Origin: JAXMEQ01 sp046348225 | GTDB lineage: Bacteria > Pseudomonadota > Gammaproteobacteria > Burkholderiales > Burkholderiaceae_C | Length of the DNA: 64,000 nt | Assembly (NCBI GenBank): GCA_046348225.1 | Contig: JAXMEQ010000007.1 | Span: 62,001-126,000, forward strand | Reading direction: 5' to 3' | Shown: piece by piece, positions 26,830 to 36,231 of the stretch | Position numbering within the stretch: position 1 is the first letter of the stretch | Layout of the letters: each line of letters starts with the position of its first letter | Made by a program: the position numbers and the translations under genes | The notes under the pieces: generated by a model | Told to the model about the DNA's origin: nothing | Database searches by the model: none | Seen by the model: the letters and a program-made list of their open reading frames with translations, nothing else

Positions 26830-28577
26830 GGCCTGGCCAGCGCGGCGTCGCGCAGCGCCAGCCGCCAGGTGGTGGCGGCGCCCGGCAGCGCCAGTGGCAG
26901 CCGCAACAGCCGGCGGTCGCGCGCCACCAGCGCTGTCACCGACTTGTGGGTGCCGGCGTAGAACAGCAGGTCGTCCAGTTTGCCCAAGCGCCAGCTGCTG
27001 CCGCCGGCCTCGACCCCCAGCCACTCGTCGCCGGCGGCCAGGCCAGCCTTCTCGGCGGCCCCCCCGCGCAGCACGGTCTTGACCTGGATGGCCCCATTGC
27101 TCTCGGCGACCCGCAGTCCCAGGCGTTGTGCCAGCTGCGCCGGTTCGTCCGTGACGGCCACGCCGTGGTGGTGCAGCAGCTCGCGCAAGGGCATCTCGCG
27201 CGTGCCATGGACCCACTGGGCCAGTTCCCGCTTGAAGGAACGGCCGCCGAGGGACTGCAGCACGGCGGCAAAGTCGTCTTCGGTCATGGGCCCGCCGGCG
27301 CAGCGCGCCCACAGTCCGCGCATCACCGCGTCCAGCGTGGTGCGGCTTTCCCGGCGCAGCGTCAGGTCAAAGCACAAGGCTACGAGCGCGCCCTTGGTGT
27401 AGTAGCTCACCGTGGCGTTGGGCGTATTTTCGTCCTGCCGGTAGTACTTGACCCAGGCGTCAAAGCTGGCCTGCGCGACCGACTGCAGCTCACGCCCCGG
27501 GGTCTGCATCACCTGGTTGATTGTCTTGTTCAGCAGCTTCAGATAGCCGGCGTCGTCCAGCAGCCCGGCGCGGCGCAGCAGCAGGTCGTCGTAGTAACTG
27601 GTGAAGCCCTCGAAGAACCACAGCAGGGACGTGTAGTTTTCGCGGCCGTAGTCGTAGCGTGCGAACTCGGCCGGGCGCAGGCGCTTGACGTTCCAGGTGT
27701 GGAAGTACTCGTGGCTGATCAGCCCCAGCAGTGTGGTGTAGCCCTCGCTTGTGCGCGCATCCCCCAGGCGTGGCAGGTCGCGCCGGGACGCGATCAGGGC
27801 GGTGGAGTTGCGATGCTCCAGCCCGCCGTAGCCATCGTCCACCGTGTTCAGCATGAACACGTAGTTTTGATGTGGCGGCTTTTTTGCGCCATGCCAGAAA
27901 CGGATGGCCTGTTCGCAGATGCGGCGTGTGTCGGCCAGCAGCCGGGCGCCATCGAACGAACCGGCGGCGCCCGCCACCACAAAACGGTGCGGCACGCCGG
28001 CTGCACGGAAGGTACCGCTCCAGAACCGGCCCATCTCCACCGGGCTGTCCGCCAGCGCGTCATAGCTGGCCGCGGCGTAGCGGCCGAACCCCTTCTTGTT
28101 GATCTTGTGGGGTGTGAGCCCGGTGGCGACTTCCCAGCCGGCCAGGCCGTCGGGTGCCACCAGCTCCAGCACGTGGGGCGCATCGTCCTGGCCCTCTACG
28201 CGCAGGCACAGGCTGGTGCCATTGAAGAATCCGCGGTCGGCGTCCAGCCAGGCGGTGCGCACCGAGTTGTCCAGCGCATAGACCTCGTACTGCAGCTGCA
28301 ACGGCTGCGCGGGATCGACGTCGACCGACCAGCTGCATTTGTCCAGCTGCTGCAGCGCCCGCGGTCGGCTGCCCTGGCGGGCCTGCAGCTGCTGCAGGTT
28401 TTTGGAGAACTCCCGCACCAGGTAGCTGCCAGGGATCCATACCGGCAGGGTCAGCCGCTGCACGGCGGCCGGTCGGTACACGGTCAGCGTGACGCGGAAC
28501 AGATGGGCGTGCGCACTGGCAACTTCAACGCGGTAGTGAACGCCCGCCGGAACACTGGTTTTCTTGCTCGAGGCCAT
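26808..28577 (-). CDS. M61 family metallopeptidase (glycyl aminopeptidase-like)
   Basis: A 589-residue peptidase. The catalytic zinc motif is HEYFH (H289, E290, H293) in ISHEYFHTWNVKRL, with the third ligand E323 in FFEGFTSYYDD. The N-terminal half is the beta-rich M61 domain, and a PDZ domain (about 495-575, AIQVKTVLRGGAAEKAGLAAGD) closes the protein. No signal peptide is seen, so it is probably cytoplasmic. M61 enzymes remove N-terminal Gly or Ala residues in the few cases studied. It follows dsbC on the same strand after 44 bases. Confidence 0.9.
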   Translation of the reverse strand: MASSKKTSVPAGVHYRVEVASAHAHLFRVTLTVYRPAAVQRLTLPVWIPGSYLVREFSKNLQQLQARQGSRPRALQQLDKCSWSVDVDPAQPLQLQYEVYALDNSVRTAWLDADRGFFNGTSLCLRVEGQDDAPHVLELVAPDGLAGWEVATGLTPHKINKKGFGRYAAASYDALADSPVEMGRFWSGTFRAAGVPHRFVVAGAAGSFDGARLLADTRRICEQAIRFWHGAKKPPHQNYVFMLNTVDDGYGGLEHRNSTALIASRRDLPRLGDARTSEGYTTLLGLISHEYFHTWNVKRLRPAEFARYDYGRENYTSLLWFFEGFTSYYDDLLLRRAGLLDDAGYLKLLNKTINQVMQTPGRELQSVAQASFDAWVKYYRQDENTPNATVSYYTKGALVALCFDLTLRRESRTTLDAVMRGLWARCAGGPMTEDDFAAVLQSLGGRSFKRELAQWVHGTREMPLRELLHHHGVAVTDEPAQLAQRLGLRVAESNGAIQVKTVLRGGAAEKAGLAAGDEWLGVEAGGSSWRLGKLDDLLFYAGTHKSVTALVARDRRLLRLPLALPGAATTWRLALRDAALARPWLAARD

Positions 28578-28621
28578 GGGCTCACTATACGCAAGCCATG
28601 GCGCCGGTCAGGGGTGCCGGG

Positions 28622-29332
28622 TTACTTGGCTTCCGCCAGGAACTTCTCGACCTGCTGTGAATTGATGGCGCCCGGCACGCGCGAGCCATCGGCAAAGATC
28701 AGTGTGGGCGTGCCGGTGATCTTGTGCTTGCGGCCGAACTCGATGTTGCGCGTCAGCGCGGTGGCGTCACAGCTGGCGGCGGCCGGGGCCTGGTCGCGCA
28801 CCATCCAGTCGAGCCAGGCCTTGGCCTTGTCCTTCGCGCACCAGATGTTGCGCGACTTGTCGGTCGAGTCCTGGCTCAGGATCGGATACAGGAAAAGGTA
28901 CACCGTGACGTTGTCCACCTTCTGCAGGTCGCGCTCGAAGCGCTTGCAGTAGCCGCAGTTCGGGTCTTCAAACACCGCGAGCTTGCGCTTGCCGTTGCCG
29001 CGCACCATGACAAAGGCATCCTTCAGCGGCAGGCTGTCGAAAGCCACGGCCGTGAGCTTGTCGATGCGCTCCTCGGTCAGGTTGCGGCGCTGCTTGGTGT
29101 CAATCAGGCTGCCCTGGATGATGAAGTTGCCCTCGGCATCGGTGTACAGGATCTCGGTGCCATTGACCCGCACTTCCCAGAGGCCGGGCATCGGGCTTTT
29201 GGTGATCTCGTCAATCGCCTGCAGTTGCGGCACGCGTTCGGCCAGGTTCTTGCGGATGGTGGCTTCCTGGGCCAGCGCTGTCACGCCGATGGCCAGCAGC
29301 GCCGCTGCCAGCATGGTCTTGATGATGTTCAT
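28622..29332 (-). CDS. dsbC: thiol:disulfide interchange protein DsbC
   Basis: A 236-residue periplasmic disulfide isomerase. Signal peptide at residues 1-21 (MNIIKTMLAAALLAIGVTALA), N-terminal dimerisation domain (about 25-85), a linker helix, then a thioredoxin-fold domain with the active-site CGYC at C126-C129 and the cis-Pro in ITGTPTLIF. A second Cys pair (IWCAKD and AASCDA) matches the structural disulfide of DsbC. The ATG at 29332 gives a normal signal peptide; another ATG lies six codons upstream. It is 42 bases after the UbiH-like gene, same strand. DsbD is not in the window. Confidence 0.93.
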   Translation of the reverse strand: MNIIKTMLAAALLAIGVTALAQEATIRKNLAERVPQLQAIDEITKSPMPGLWEVRVNGTEILYTDAEGNFIIQGSLIDTKQRRNLTEERIDKLTAVAFDSLPLKDAFVMVRGNGKRKLAVFEDPNCGYCKRFERDLQKVDNVTVYLFLYPILSQDSTDKSRNIWCAKDKAKAWLDWMVRDQAPAAASCDATALTRNIEFGRKHKITGTPTLIFADGSRVPGAINSQQVEKFLAEAK

Positions 29333-29374
29333 GGTGTTTCCGTTGCGCATTGCTGCGCCGTTGGTCCTCGTGTC

Positions 29375-30478
29375 TCAGTTCAGCCCCATCGCCCGGCGGG
29401 CCACCCATTGCTTGAGTGGGCCGCTGCGTTCAAATCCATTCATGCCCCAGTTGCGCAGCGTCTGGCCCGGCGCACTGTCATCGGCAAACAGCAGCTGCAG
29501 CCCGTCGGTCGAGGCGCCCAGCAGCAGCACGTCGGCCTTGCGCGCCCGTTCATAGCGACGCAGCAGCTTCTCATCCCCGACCGAACGCCAGTACTCGCGT
29601 TCGCGCAACACGTTGGCCAGCGCCTGCACATCGGCCAGGCCGAGGTTGAGTCCCTGGCCTGACAGCGGATGCACCGAGTGGGCTGCGTCCCCGGCCAGTG
29701 CCCAGCCCGGACCGCACCAGCGGCTGGCCCGCGCGAGCTGCAGTGGCCAGGCCGCGCGGGCACTGATCAATGACAGCTTGCCCAGGGCCCCGCGGCTCAT
29801 GGTTTCCAGCCTTGCGGTGAATTCTTCCGGCGCCAGCGCCAGCACCTCTGACGCCCGCGCCTCCGGTACAGACCAGACCAGCGCCACCGAGTTCCCCGAG
29901 GGCTGCGACAACGGCAAAAAAGCCAGAATCTCGCCTCCGCCGAACCATTGGCGGGCGGTAAAGGTATGGGGTTTTTCACAGTCCAGTCGCGCGGCGACGC
30001 CATGCTGGCCATACGGTGTGACGTCAAAGTGCACGCCGAACTCGGCCCTTGTCGTGCTGGCGCGGCCTTCGCACACCACGGTGAGGGCGGCTGGCCGCGG
30101 CTGGTCCAGCAACTCAATCAGCGGCTGGTAGCGCACGGCTTCGGCCAGGCTGGCCTCCAGGGCGGGTACATCCACGATCCAGGCCAGCGCTTCCACGCCC
30201 TGTTCGGCGGCCGTGAAGCGCACCTCGCCGCCGTTGTCTCCATGCACCTGCATCGTCTGGACCGGCGTGGCGTGCTGTGCGGCTGGCCAGGCCCGCAATG
30301 ACGCCAGCAGCTGTCGCGATGCCGCGTTGAGCGCGTAGGCGCGCACATCACCGCCCGACGTGCCGGGCGCGGCCGACTGGACCAGCCCCACCCGCAGGCG
30401 TTCGCCCGCCAGCAGCAGGGCCAGCGTGCGTCCGACGATGCCGGCGCCCCGAATGCAGACGTCAATGGTTGCGCTCAT
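29375..30478 (-). CDS. UbiH/UbiF-family FAD-dependent hydroxylase
   Basis: A 367-residue flavoprotein monooxygenase of the UbiH/UbiF/UbiI group, which hydroxylate the ubiquinone ring. The N-terminal Rossmann motif is IRGAGIVGRTLALLLA, with the DVRAYALNAASRQLL segment of the family. The second FAD motif is GPGWALAGDAAHSVHPLSGQGLNLGLADV (about 270-298). Which ring position it hydroxylates cannot be told from these motifs. It heads a run with dsbC, the M61 peptidase and the DUF3108 gene, and diverges from the MOSC gene with a 56-base gap. Confidence 0.86.
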   Translation of the reverse strand: MSATIDVCIRGAGIVGRTLALLLAGERLRVGLVQSAAPGTSGGDVRAYALNAASRQLLASLRAWPAAQHATPVQTMQVHGDNGGEVRFTAAEQGVEALAWIVDVPALEASLAEAVRYQPLIELLDQPRPAALTVVCEGRASTTRAEFGVHFDVTPYGQHGVAARLDCEKPHTFTARQWFGGGEILAFLPLSQPSGNSVALVWSVPEARASEVLALAPEEFTARLETMSRGALGKLSLISARAAWPLQLARASRWCGPGWALAGDAAHSVHPLSGQGLNLGLADVQALANVLREREYWRSVGDEKLLRRYERARKADVLLLGASTDGLQLLFADDSAPGQTLRNWGMNGFERSGPLKQWVARRAMGLN

Positions 30479-30534
30479 GCAGGGAATTGTAGGAGGCGGG
30501 CACAATACGAGCCCCGACCCTGCGAGGAATCCCT

Positions 30535-31401
30535 GTGAGCGCCGCCCCATCCGATGTCCATGGCCGCATTTCGAGGCTTTTCATCTACCCCGTGAAATCC
30601 TGCGGGGGCGTGGAACTCCAGGAGGCGGTGCTGACAGAGACCGGGCTTGAATTCGACCGCGCCTGGATGGTGGTGGACGAACAGGGTGAGTTTGTCAGCC
30701 AGCGCGAACTGCCCCGCATGGCATTGATCGTGCCCAAAATGCGTTTCCATGACATGGTGCTGCGGGCGCCCGGCATGCTGGCGCTGCACATTGCGCTGGA
30801 CGCGGTGGAGCAGCCCTGCAAGGTACGGGTCTGGGACGATGAAGTCAGCGCCTACGACATGGGCGACACGGCGGCGCAGTGGTTCTCGGACTTTCTCGGC
30901 CAGAAGCTCCGTCTGGCGCGTTTTGACCCCGATGTCCGCCGCCTGTCCAGCCTGCAGTGGACTCGTGGCGTGGAGGCGTTGAACCAGTTCTCCGACGGCT
31001 ACCCCCTGCTGGTGGCCAGTGAAGCCTCGCTCGACGGGCTGAATGCACGGCTGGCCAACGCCGGGCACGCCCCCGTGGGCATCGAGCGGTTTCGCCCCAA
31101 CGTCGTGCTGGTCGGTGTGGAGGCGCATGACGAAGACCGTTTGGCCAGCCTGCGCATTGACACCGGCGATGCCCCTGTCGAGCTGCTGCCCGTGAAGCCC
31201 TGCGCCCGTTGTCCCATCCCCAATGTCGACCCGGCCACCGGGCAAAGCAGCCCCGCAGTGGGCGATGCCCTGCAGGCCTACCGGCAGGACGCGCGCCTGA
31301 ACGGTGCTGTCACCTTTGGCATGAACGTGATTGTCACGGCGGGCCTGGAACAGGTGCTGCGCGTGGGCCAGCCGGTGGCGGGGAACTACGCGTTCGACTG
31401 A
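30535..31401 (+). CDS. MOSC domain protein (YcbX/MOSC-N type)
   Basis: A 288-residue protein starting at GTG (30535). The MOSC N-terminal beta-barrel (about 9-125) begins ISRLFIYPVKSCGGVEL, and the MOSC domain follows with the conserved cysteine in LPVKPCARCPIPNVDPATGQ. MOSC proteins bind the molybdenum cofactor sulfur through that Cys and detoxify N-hydroxylated compounds (YcbX, mARC). The usual [2Fe-2S] ferredoxin domain of YcbX is absent, so electrons must come from a separate carrier. It overlaps the convergent 7TM gene by 16 bases. Confidence 0.87.
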   Translation: MSAAPSDVHGRISRLFIYPVKSCGGVELQEAVLTETGLEFDRAWMVVDEQGEFVSQRELPRMALIVPKMRFHDMVLRAPGMLALHIALDAVEQPCKVRVWDDEVSAYDMGDTAAQWFSDFLGQKLRLARFDPDVRRLSSLQWTRGVEALNQFSDGYPLLVASEASLDGLNARLANAGHAPVGIERFRPNVVLVGVEAHDEDRLASLRIDTGDAPVELLPVKPCARCPIPNVDPATGQSSPAVGDALQAYRQDARLNGAVTFGMNVIVTAGLEQVLRVGQPVAGNYAFD

Positions 31402-33233
31402 GCCGGATGTTCCTGGCCGCTGGTCTGCATCAGCGAGCTGTCGTCAGCGCCATGCATCGAGCTTTGTTCCACGGGCATGCGTTCGGTGGATTCGGGCTCC
31501 ACGAAGCGGATCGGCCGCCGGGTGCGCGATGACATGCTGCCCAGCAGTGCCGCCAGCGCTTCGGTCAGTGCCGGGGCTTCCATGGGGCGTTCGCCCATCA
31601 GCACGGCGGCCACGTGGAACTGCAATGTGACCTCTGGCTTGAGCCCCTTGAGCGGCATCAAGCCGGCCGCAATCAGGCGGGCCGCGCGGTCGGCGACGGC
31701 CGAGCGTGATGACACGCCCTCCAGGATCAGGCCGAACCGTGCCTCGCCGACACGGCTGACGGTGTCCACATCGCGCAGCAGGCGGCGCAGCTTGATGACG
31801 CTGCGCAGCAGGCTCCGCTCGGCGACGGACACGCCATAGAAGCTCTTGATGCGCGGGTAGTTGACCAGGTCGATGTAGACGACGGCTGCGTCCTGCTGGT
31901 CCCGCTTGTAGCGGGCGACCACCTGGCGCAGCCGGTCGTGGAACAGGTGGGGTGCCAGCAGGCCGGTCAGGGCGTCCTGGCTGGACAGCGCCAGTTCCCG
32001 GATCTGCGCGCCGTGGCGTTCGCGCGAACGGATGCTCAGGGCCACCAGCAGCAGCGGCACCTCCAGCGCGGCGCCCAGCACCACGGCGTATTGCGTACCG
32101 AAGGAGATCGGCAGCAGCCCGAAGATGCGCAGCACCACCAGCAACACCGACAGGCCCAGCGGAATGTAGGCCCCCAGCACCCACAGGCCCACCACGTCGC
32201 CACGCCGCCAGGCCAGCCAGGCGATCCAGATGTTGGTGACCGCCGCCATGCCGACATAAACCCCCACCATGACCAGACCGACCGGCTTGGGTGAAACCAG
32301 GAACGCAACCGCCAGTGCGCCGCCACACCAGCCCATCCAGGCCACCAGCCGGTCCAGCCAGACCAGGCGGGCCGACACTCCGGCCAGATGCCGCACGAAC
32401 AGCAGCGCTGCGCCACCGGCCAGCACCGCCAGCACGCCCTGCGAGGCGTCGGTCCAGAACCCGCTGCTGCTCCATAGCAGGTGGCCTGCCACGCCGGTAT
32501 AGGCGGCCACGGCCAGCGTCATGATGGAGGCATAGGCCGAGTACCAGGCGTAGGCCGCGTCGCGGTACACCCACGATTGCGCCAGGCAGGCTGCGATCAG
32601 CAGCACCAGCGCGCCATAGGCCATGCCCAGGCCCATGTATTCCATCTGGATGCGCTGGCCGTGGGCGGTGTCCGTGGTCAGCCGCACGGGCAGGCTGATG
32701 GGCGTGACGTGGCGCAGCCGCACGTACACGTCGCGGGCCTGGCCGGGCGGCAGGTCGAGGCGAAACACCGGGTAGCGCCCGGGCTCGGGCCAGCTGCTGA
32801 CGGCCAGCGTGTCGCCGGCGGTCTGGGCCTGCCACTGGCCGCGCGCGTCCTGCTGGTACACCGTGGCCAGGTCCAGCACCGGGATCGGAAACTCCATGAG
32901 CCACCGGTCCTGCTGGCCGGCCGGTCGCTCCAGCCGGAAGTGCAGCCAGAGTGCACCGGTGTCCCCCATGGTGTAGATCAGCCCTTCGCGCTGCGGCTGG
33001 AACCGCGCCACAGCGCCGCGCGCCACCTGGTCGATCGTTGCGGTTCCGCCGGCATCCAGCCAGTGATGGCCGAGCACTTCGGCCTCGATCGTGCCGGCCG
33101 CGTCGTTGAGCTGCACCGTTGCGGCGCGGGGTGTCTGCGCCGAGGCCAGGGCGACCATGCCAAGTACCAGTGCCAGGCCCGCCGCGCGCAGCACCCGCAC
33201 ACCCGCCCCCCAGGCGCATGCGACGCATCGCAT
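31386..33233 (-). CDS. 7TMR-DISM sensor with degenerate GGDEF domain
   Basis: A 615-residue protein. A signal peptide (about 1-32) is followed by a periplasmic sensing domain of the 7TMR-DISMED2 type (about 45-185), then seven hydrophobic helices (about 205-400) and a C-terminal GGDEF-fold domain (about 430-595). The catalytic motif reads GEARF (496-500) instead of GGDEF, and the upstream VVYIDLVNYPRIKSFYG keeps only part of the nucleotide-binding pattern. It is therefore probably not an active diguanylate cyclase; it may bind nucleotide or a partner. The start is uncertain because the ribosome binding site is weak. It diverges from ychF with a 31-base gap. Confidence 0.78.
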   Translation of the reverse strand: MRCVACAWGAGVRVLRAAGLALVLGMVALASAQTPRAATVQLNDAAGTIEAEVLGHHWLDAGGTATIDQVARGAVARFQPQREGLIYTMGDTGALWLHFRLERPAGQQDRWLMEFPIPVLDLATVYQQDARGQWQAQTAGDTLAVSSWPEPGRYPVFRLDLPPGQARDVYVRLRHVTPISLPVRLTTDTAHGQRIQMEYMGLGMAYGALVLLIAACLAQSWVYRDAAYAWYSAYASIMTLAVAAYTGVAGHLLWSSSGFWTDASQGVLAVLAGGAALLFVRHLAGVSARLVWLDRLVAWMGWCGGALAVAFLVSPKPVGLVMVGVYVGMAAVTNIWIAWLAWRRGDVVGLWVLGAYIPLGLSVLLVVLRIFGLLPISFGTQYAVVLGAALEVPLLLVALSIRSRERHGAQIRELALSSQDALTGLLAPHLFHDRLRQVVARYKRDQQDAAVVYIDLVNYPRIKSFYGVSVAERSLLRSVIKLRRLLRDVDTVSRVGEARFGLILEGVSSRSAVADRAARLIAAGLMPLKGLKPEVTLQFHVAAVLMGERPMEAPALTEALAALLGSMSSRTRRPIRFVEPESTERMPVEQSSMHGADDSSLMQTSGQEHPAQSNA

Positions 33234-33264
33234 ACACTTGCCGGCTTGATTTTCGGGAACTGTC

Positions 33265-34359
33265 ATGAGCTTGAAGTGCGGCATTGTAGGCCTGCCCAAC
33301 GTCGGAAAATCCACCCTGTTCAACGCCTTGACCAAGGCAGGCATTGCGGCGGAGAACTACCCGTTTTGCACGATTGAACCGAACGTGGGCATCGTCGAGC
33401 TGCCAGACCCGAGGCTCGCGAAACTCGCCGAAATTGTCAAGCCCGAACGCGTGGTGCCGGCCATCGTCGAATTTGTCGACATTGCCGGGTTGGTGGCGGG
33501 TGCCAGCAAGGGCGAGGGGCTGGGCAACCAGTTTCTGGCACACATCCGCGAGACCGACGCCATTGTGAACGTGGTGCGCTGCTTCGACGACCCCAACGTG
33601 ATTCACGTGGCGGGACGGGTGGACCCGGTGGCTGACATCGAGGTGATCCAGACCGAGCTCTGCCTTGCCGACCTGGGCACCGTGGACAAGGCCCTGCAGC
33701 GCTATACCAAGGCGGCCAAGTCGGGCAACGACAAGGAGGCCGCGAAGCTGGTGCAGGTGCTCACGCGGGTGCAGGCGGCCCTCAATGAAGGACAGCCCGC
33801 GCGGGCGCTGTCTTTCAGCGACGAGGAAAAGGCGCTGCTCAAGCCGCTGTGCCTGATCACCGCCAAATCGGCCATGTTTGTCGGCAACGTCGACGAAACC
33901 GGGTTCGAGAACAACCCGTACCTGGACCGCCTTCGCGAATACGCGGCATCGCAAAACGCTCCCGTGGTGGCGATCTGCGCCAAGATGGAAGCCGAGATGG
34001 CCGACATGGGTGATGAAGACAAGCAGATGTTCCTGGCCGAAATCGGTCAGGACGAACCCGGCCTGAACCGGCTGATCCGCGCGGCGTTCAAGCTGCTGGG
34101 CCTGCAGACTTACTTCACCGCCGGCGTGAAGGAAGTTCGGGCCTGGACCATTCACATTGGCGACACCGCCCCGCAGGCGGCCGGTGTGATCCACACCGAC
34201 TTCGAGCGCGGCTTCATCCGGGCCCAGACCATCGCCTTTGACGACTACATCGCGTACAAGGGCGAGCAGGGTGCCAAGGACGCGGGCCGCATGCGCAGCG
34301 AAGGCAAGGAATATGTGGTCAAGGACGGCGACGTGCTGAACTTCCTGTTCAACGTCTGA
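33265..34359 (+). CDS. ychF: redox-regulated ATPase YchF
   Basis: A 364-residue Obg-family P-loop ATPase. Walker A is GLPNVGKSTLFNAL (9-22), followed by switch motif DIAGLV and the altered specificity segment that makes YchF prefer ATP to GTP. The C-terminal TGS-like domain ends VKDGDVLNFLFNV. YchF binds ribosomes and responds to oxidative stress in other bacteria. The start has MSLKCGIVG, the canonical N-terminus. It converges with the YqaA-like gene 12 bases away. Confidence 0.96.
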   Translation: MSLKCGIVGLPNVGKSTLFNALTKAGIAAENYPFCTIEPNVGIVELPDPRLAKLAEIVKPERVVPAIVEFVDIAGLVAGASKGEGLGNQFLAHIRETDAIVNVVRCFDDPNVIHVAGRVDPVADIEVIQTELCLADLGTVDKALQRYTKAAKSGNDKEAAKLVQVLTRVQAALNEGQPARALSFSDEEKALLKPLCLITAKSAMFVGNVDETGFENNPYLDRLREYAASQNAPVVAICAKMEAEMADMGDEDKQMFLAEIGQDEPGLNRLIRAAFKLLGLQTYFTAGVKEVRAWTIHIGDTAPQAAGVIHTDFERGFIRAQTIAFDDYIAYKGEQGAKDAGRMRSEGKEYVVKDGDVLNFLFNV

Positions 34360-34371
34360 GGCCGCCGCGCC

Positions 34372-34842
34372 TCAGGACGGGAACACATACAGCAGCGCTG
34401 CCGTCATCACCAGGTAGCGCAGGAACTTGCCGATCAGCATGTAGCCAAGGCAAGACCAGAACGGAAACCTGAGCCAGCCCGCCACGGCGCACAGCGGGTC
34501 GCCCACGGCAGGCAGCCAGGCGAGCAGGCAGGCACGGGGCCCGAGCTTTTCCAGCCAGGCCAGCGCGCGCAAATGGGTGGCCGATCGGCCGTATTTGTTG
34601 ACCACCTTGTGCGCGCCGTAGCCCATCCACCAGTCCACCGCGCCGCCCAGTGTGTTGCCGGCGGTGGCCACCAGGATGGCAGGCCAGAACAATGAAGGAT
34701 TGAGCTTGACCAGGCCGAACACGGCAGGCTCGGAGCCCATGGGCAGCAGCGTTGCCGAGACGAAGGACACCACGAACACCGTGCTCAGGCCGAATCTGGG
34801 CAGCGCCAGCAGTACCAGCAGATGTTCGAGCCAGGCTTCCAT
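34372..34842 (-). CDS. yqaA: YqaA family membrane protein (DedA/SNARE-associated)
   Basis: A 156-residue membrane protein of the VTT/DedA superfamily, YqaA group. Hydrophobic segments flank the family loop with SATLLPMGSEPAVFG and VATAGNTLGGAVDWWMGYGA, and GDPLCAVAGWLRFPFW is near the C-terminus. Four or five membrane segments are likely. The start at MEAWLEHLL is chosen because upstream residues are Cys-rich and unlike the family. DedA relatives have been linked to membrane-lipid flipping; YqaA itself is uncharacterised. Confidence 0.85.
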   Translation of the reverse strand: MEAWLEHLLVLLALPRFGLSTVFVVSFVSATLLPMGSEPAVFGLVKLNPSLFWPAILVATAGNTLGGAVDWWMGYGAHKVVNKYGRSATHLRALAWLEKLGPRACLLAWLPAVGDPLCAVAGWLRFPFWSCLGYMLIGKFLRYLVMTAALLYVFPS

Positions 34843-34951
34843 GGATGGCGTCCAGTATAGGCAGGCGCTGGCGCTGCCGGATTTCAATTGCTGAAATTTT
34901 GAGCAGCTACAATCGTGCCTCATTTTTCAGCAGCCCGCGCTTTCCACTCCC

Positions 34952-35998
34952 ATGCACATCGGCCCCCATCTCCTGGCGAACAACCTGTTCGCCGCACCGA
35001 TGGCGGGCGTGACAGACCGGCCGTTCCGCCAACTGTGCCGGAAGCTGGGCGCGGGCTACGCCGTCAGCGAAATGGTGACGTCGCGGCGCGAACTCTGGAA
35101 CAGCCTGAAGACCTCGCGCCGTGCCGACCACACGGGTGAGCCGGGTCCTGTTGCGGTGCAAATTGCCGGCACGGACGCCGCGATGATGGCCGAGGCGGCC
35201 GCCTACAACATTGACCGTGGCGCACAGATCATTGACATCAACATGGGCTGCCCGGCCAAGAAGGTCTGCAACAAGTGGGCTGGCTCGGCCCTGATGCAGG
35301 ACGAAGCGCTGGCCCTGCAGATTGTCGAGGCCGTGGTGGCCGCGTGTGCGCCACGCGGCGTGCCGGTGACGCTCAAGATGCGAACGGGCTGGTGCCAGGC
35401 GCAACGCAATGCGGTGACGCTGGCCCGGTTGTTCGAGCGTGCGGGTGTGCAGATGCTCACCGTGCACGGCCGCACGCGGGAGCAGGGCTACAAGGGCGAG
35501 GCCGAGTACGACACGATCGCCGCCGTGAAAGACGCTGTGCGCGTGCCGGTGGTGGCCAACGGCGACATCACCACGCCGCAAAAAGCCCGGGCCGTGCTGG
35601 CCCGCACCGGCGCCGATGCGCTGATGATCGGCCGCGCTGCCCAGGGACGGCCCTGGATCTTCCGCGAGGTGGCGCATTTCCTGGCCACCGGCACCGAGCT
35701 GGCGCCGCCGCTGGTGGCCGAGGTCCGGCGCGTGCTGCTGGACCACCTGCAGGACCACTATGCGCTGTACGGCGAATTCACCGGCGTGCGCAGCGCGCGC
35801 AAACACATTGGCTGGTATGTGAGGGCGCTGCCCGGTGGCGAAGCCTTTCGTGCCCGCATCAACCTGCTGGAAGACAGCAGGGCCCAGTGGCAGGCCGTAG
35901 CGGATTTCCTTGACGAACTGGGCCAGCGGATGGACCGCATGCCAGCCGCTGCCGCAGCGGGCCTGGGCCTGGATGAAACGGTGGAAGCAAGCGCATGA
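34952..35998 (+). CDS. dusB: tRNA-dihydrouridine synthase DusB
   Basis: A 348-residue FMN-dependent TIM-barrel enzyme that reduces uridine 17 in tRNA. Conserved family segments are APMAGVTDRPFRQLCR near the N-terminus, DINMGCPAKKVCNK (the active-site region), TLKMRTGW, LTVHGRTREQGYKG, and IGRAAQGRPWIF. It overlaps fis by 4 bases; the dusB-fis operon is conserved in proteobacteria. A -10-like TACAAT lies at 34908-34913. Confidence 0.95.
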   Translation: MHIGPHLLANNLFAAPMAGVTDRPFRQLCRKLGAGYAVSEMVTSRRELWNSLKTSRRADHTGEPGPVAVQIAGTDAAMMAEAAAYNIDRGAQIIDINMGCPAKKVCNKWAGSALMQDEALALQIVEAVVAACAPRGVPVTLKMRTGWCQAQRNAVTLARLFERAGVQMLTVHGRTREQGYKGEAEYDTIAAVKDAVRVPVVANGDITTPQKARAVLARTGADALMIGRAAQGRPWIFREVAHFLATGTELAPPLVAEVRRVLLDHLQDHYALYGEFTGVRSARKHIGWYVRALPGGEAFRARINLLEDSRAQWQAVADFLDELGQRMDRMPAAAAAGLGLDETVEASA

Positions 35999-36231
35999 GC
36001 AAAAAGCAGATTGAAGAATGCGTGCGCGCAAGCCTTGAGGGGTACTTCAAGGATTTGCGGGGCACCGAGCCCGACGGCATGTATGACATGCTGGTCAAGG
36101 TTGTGGAGAAGCCGTTGCTCGAAGTGGTGATGGCCCGGGCCGACAACAACCAGTCCAAGGCCGCCGAATGGCTGGGTCTGAACCGCAACACCTTGCGCAA
36201 GAAACTCGTCGAACACAAACTCATCAAATGA
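35995..36231 (+). CDS. fis: Fis family DNA-binding protein
   Basis: A 78-residue nucleoid protein, shorter than the enterobacterial Fis (98) at the N-terminus as is usual in betaproteobacteria. The C-terminal helix-turn-helix is NNQSKAAEWLGLNRNTLRKK, close to the Fis consensus. It is translated from an ATG inside the dusB stop region and overlaps the purH start by 4 bases. It would act as a homodimer in growth-phase regulation of rRNA and other promoters. Confidence 0.95.
   Translation: MSKKQIEECVRASLEGYFKDLRGTEPDGMYDMLVKVVEKPLLEVVMARADNNQSKAAEWLGLNRNTLRKKLVEHKLIK

Noticed and set aside
26830..27312. Extending the DUF3108 gene upstream into the M61 peptidase gene.
   Set aside because: The extension is a frame-shadow of the peptidase codons (Arg/Gly/Ala-rich, no domain); the GTG at 26829 gives a normal membrane anchor start.
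34881..34897. ATTTCA/TGAAAT hairpin upstream of dusB as a ninth copy of the dispersed repeat.
   Set aside because: It shares the A+T-rich look but lacks the GCTAT/ATAGC stem and the GCAGCCCGC flank.
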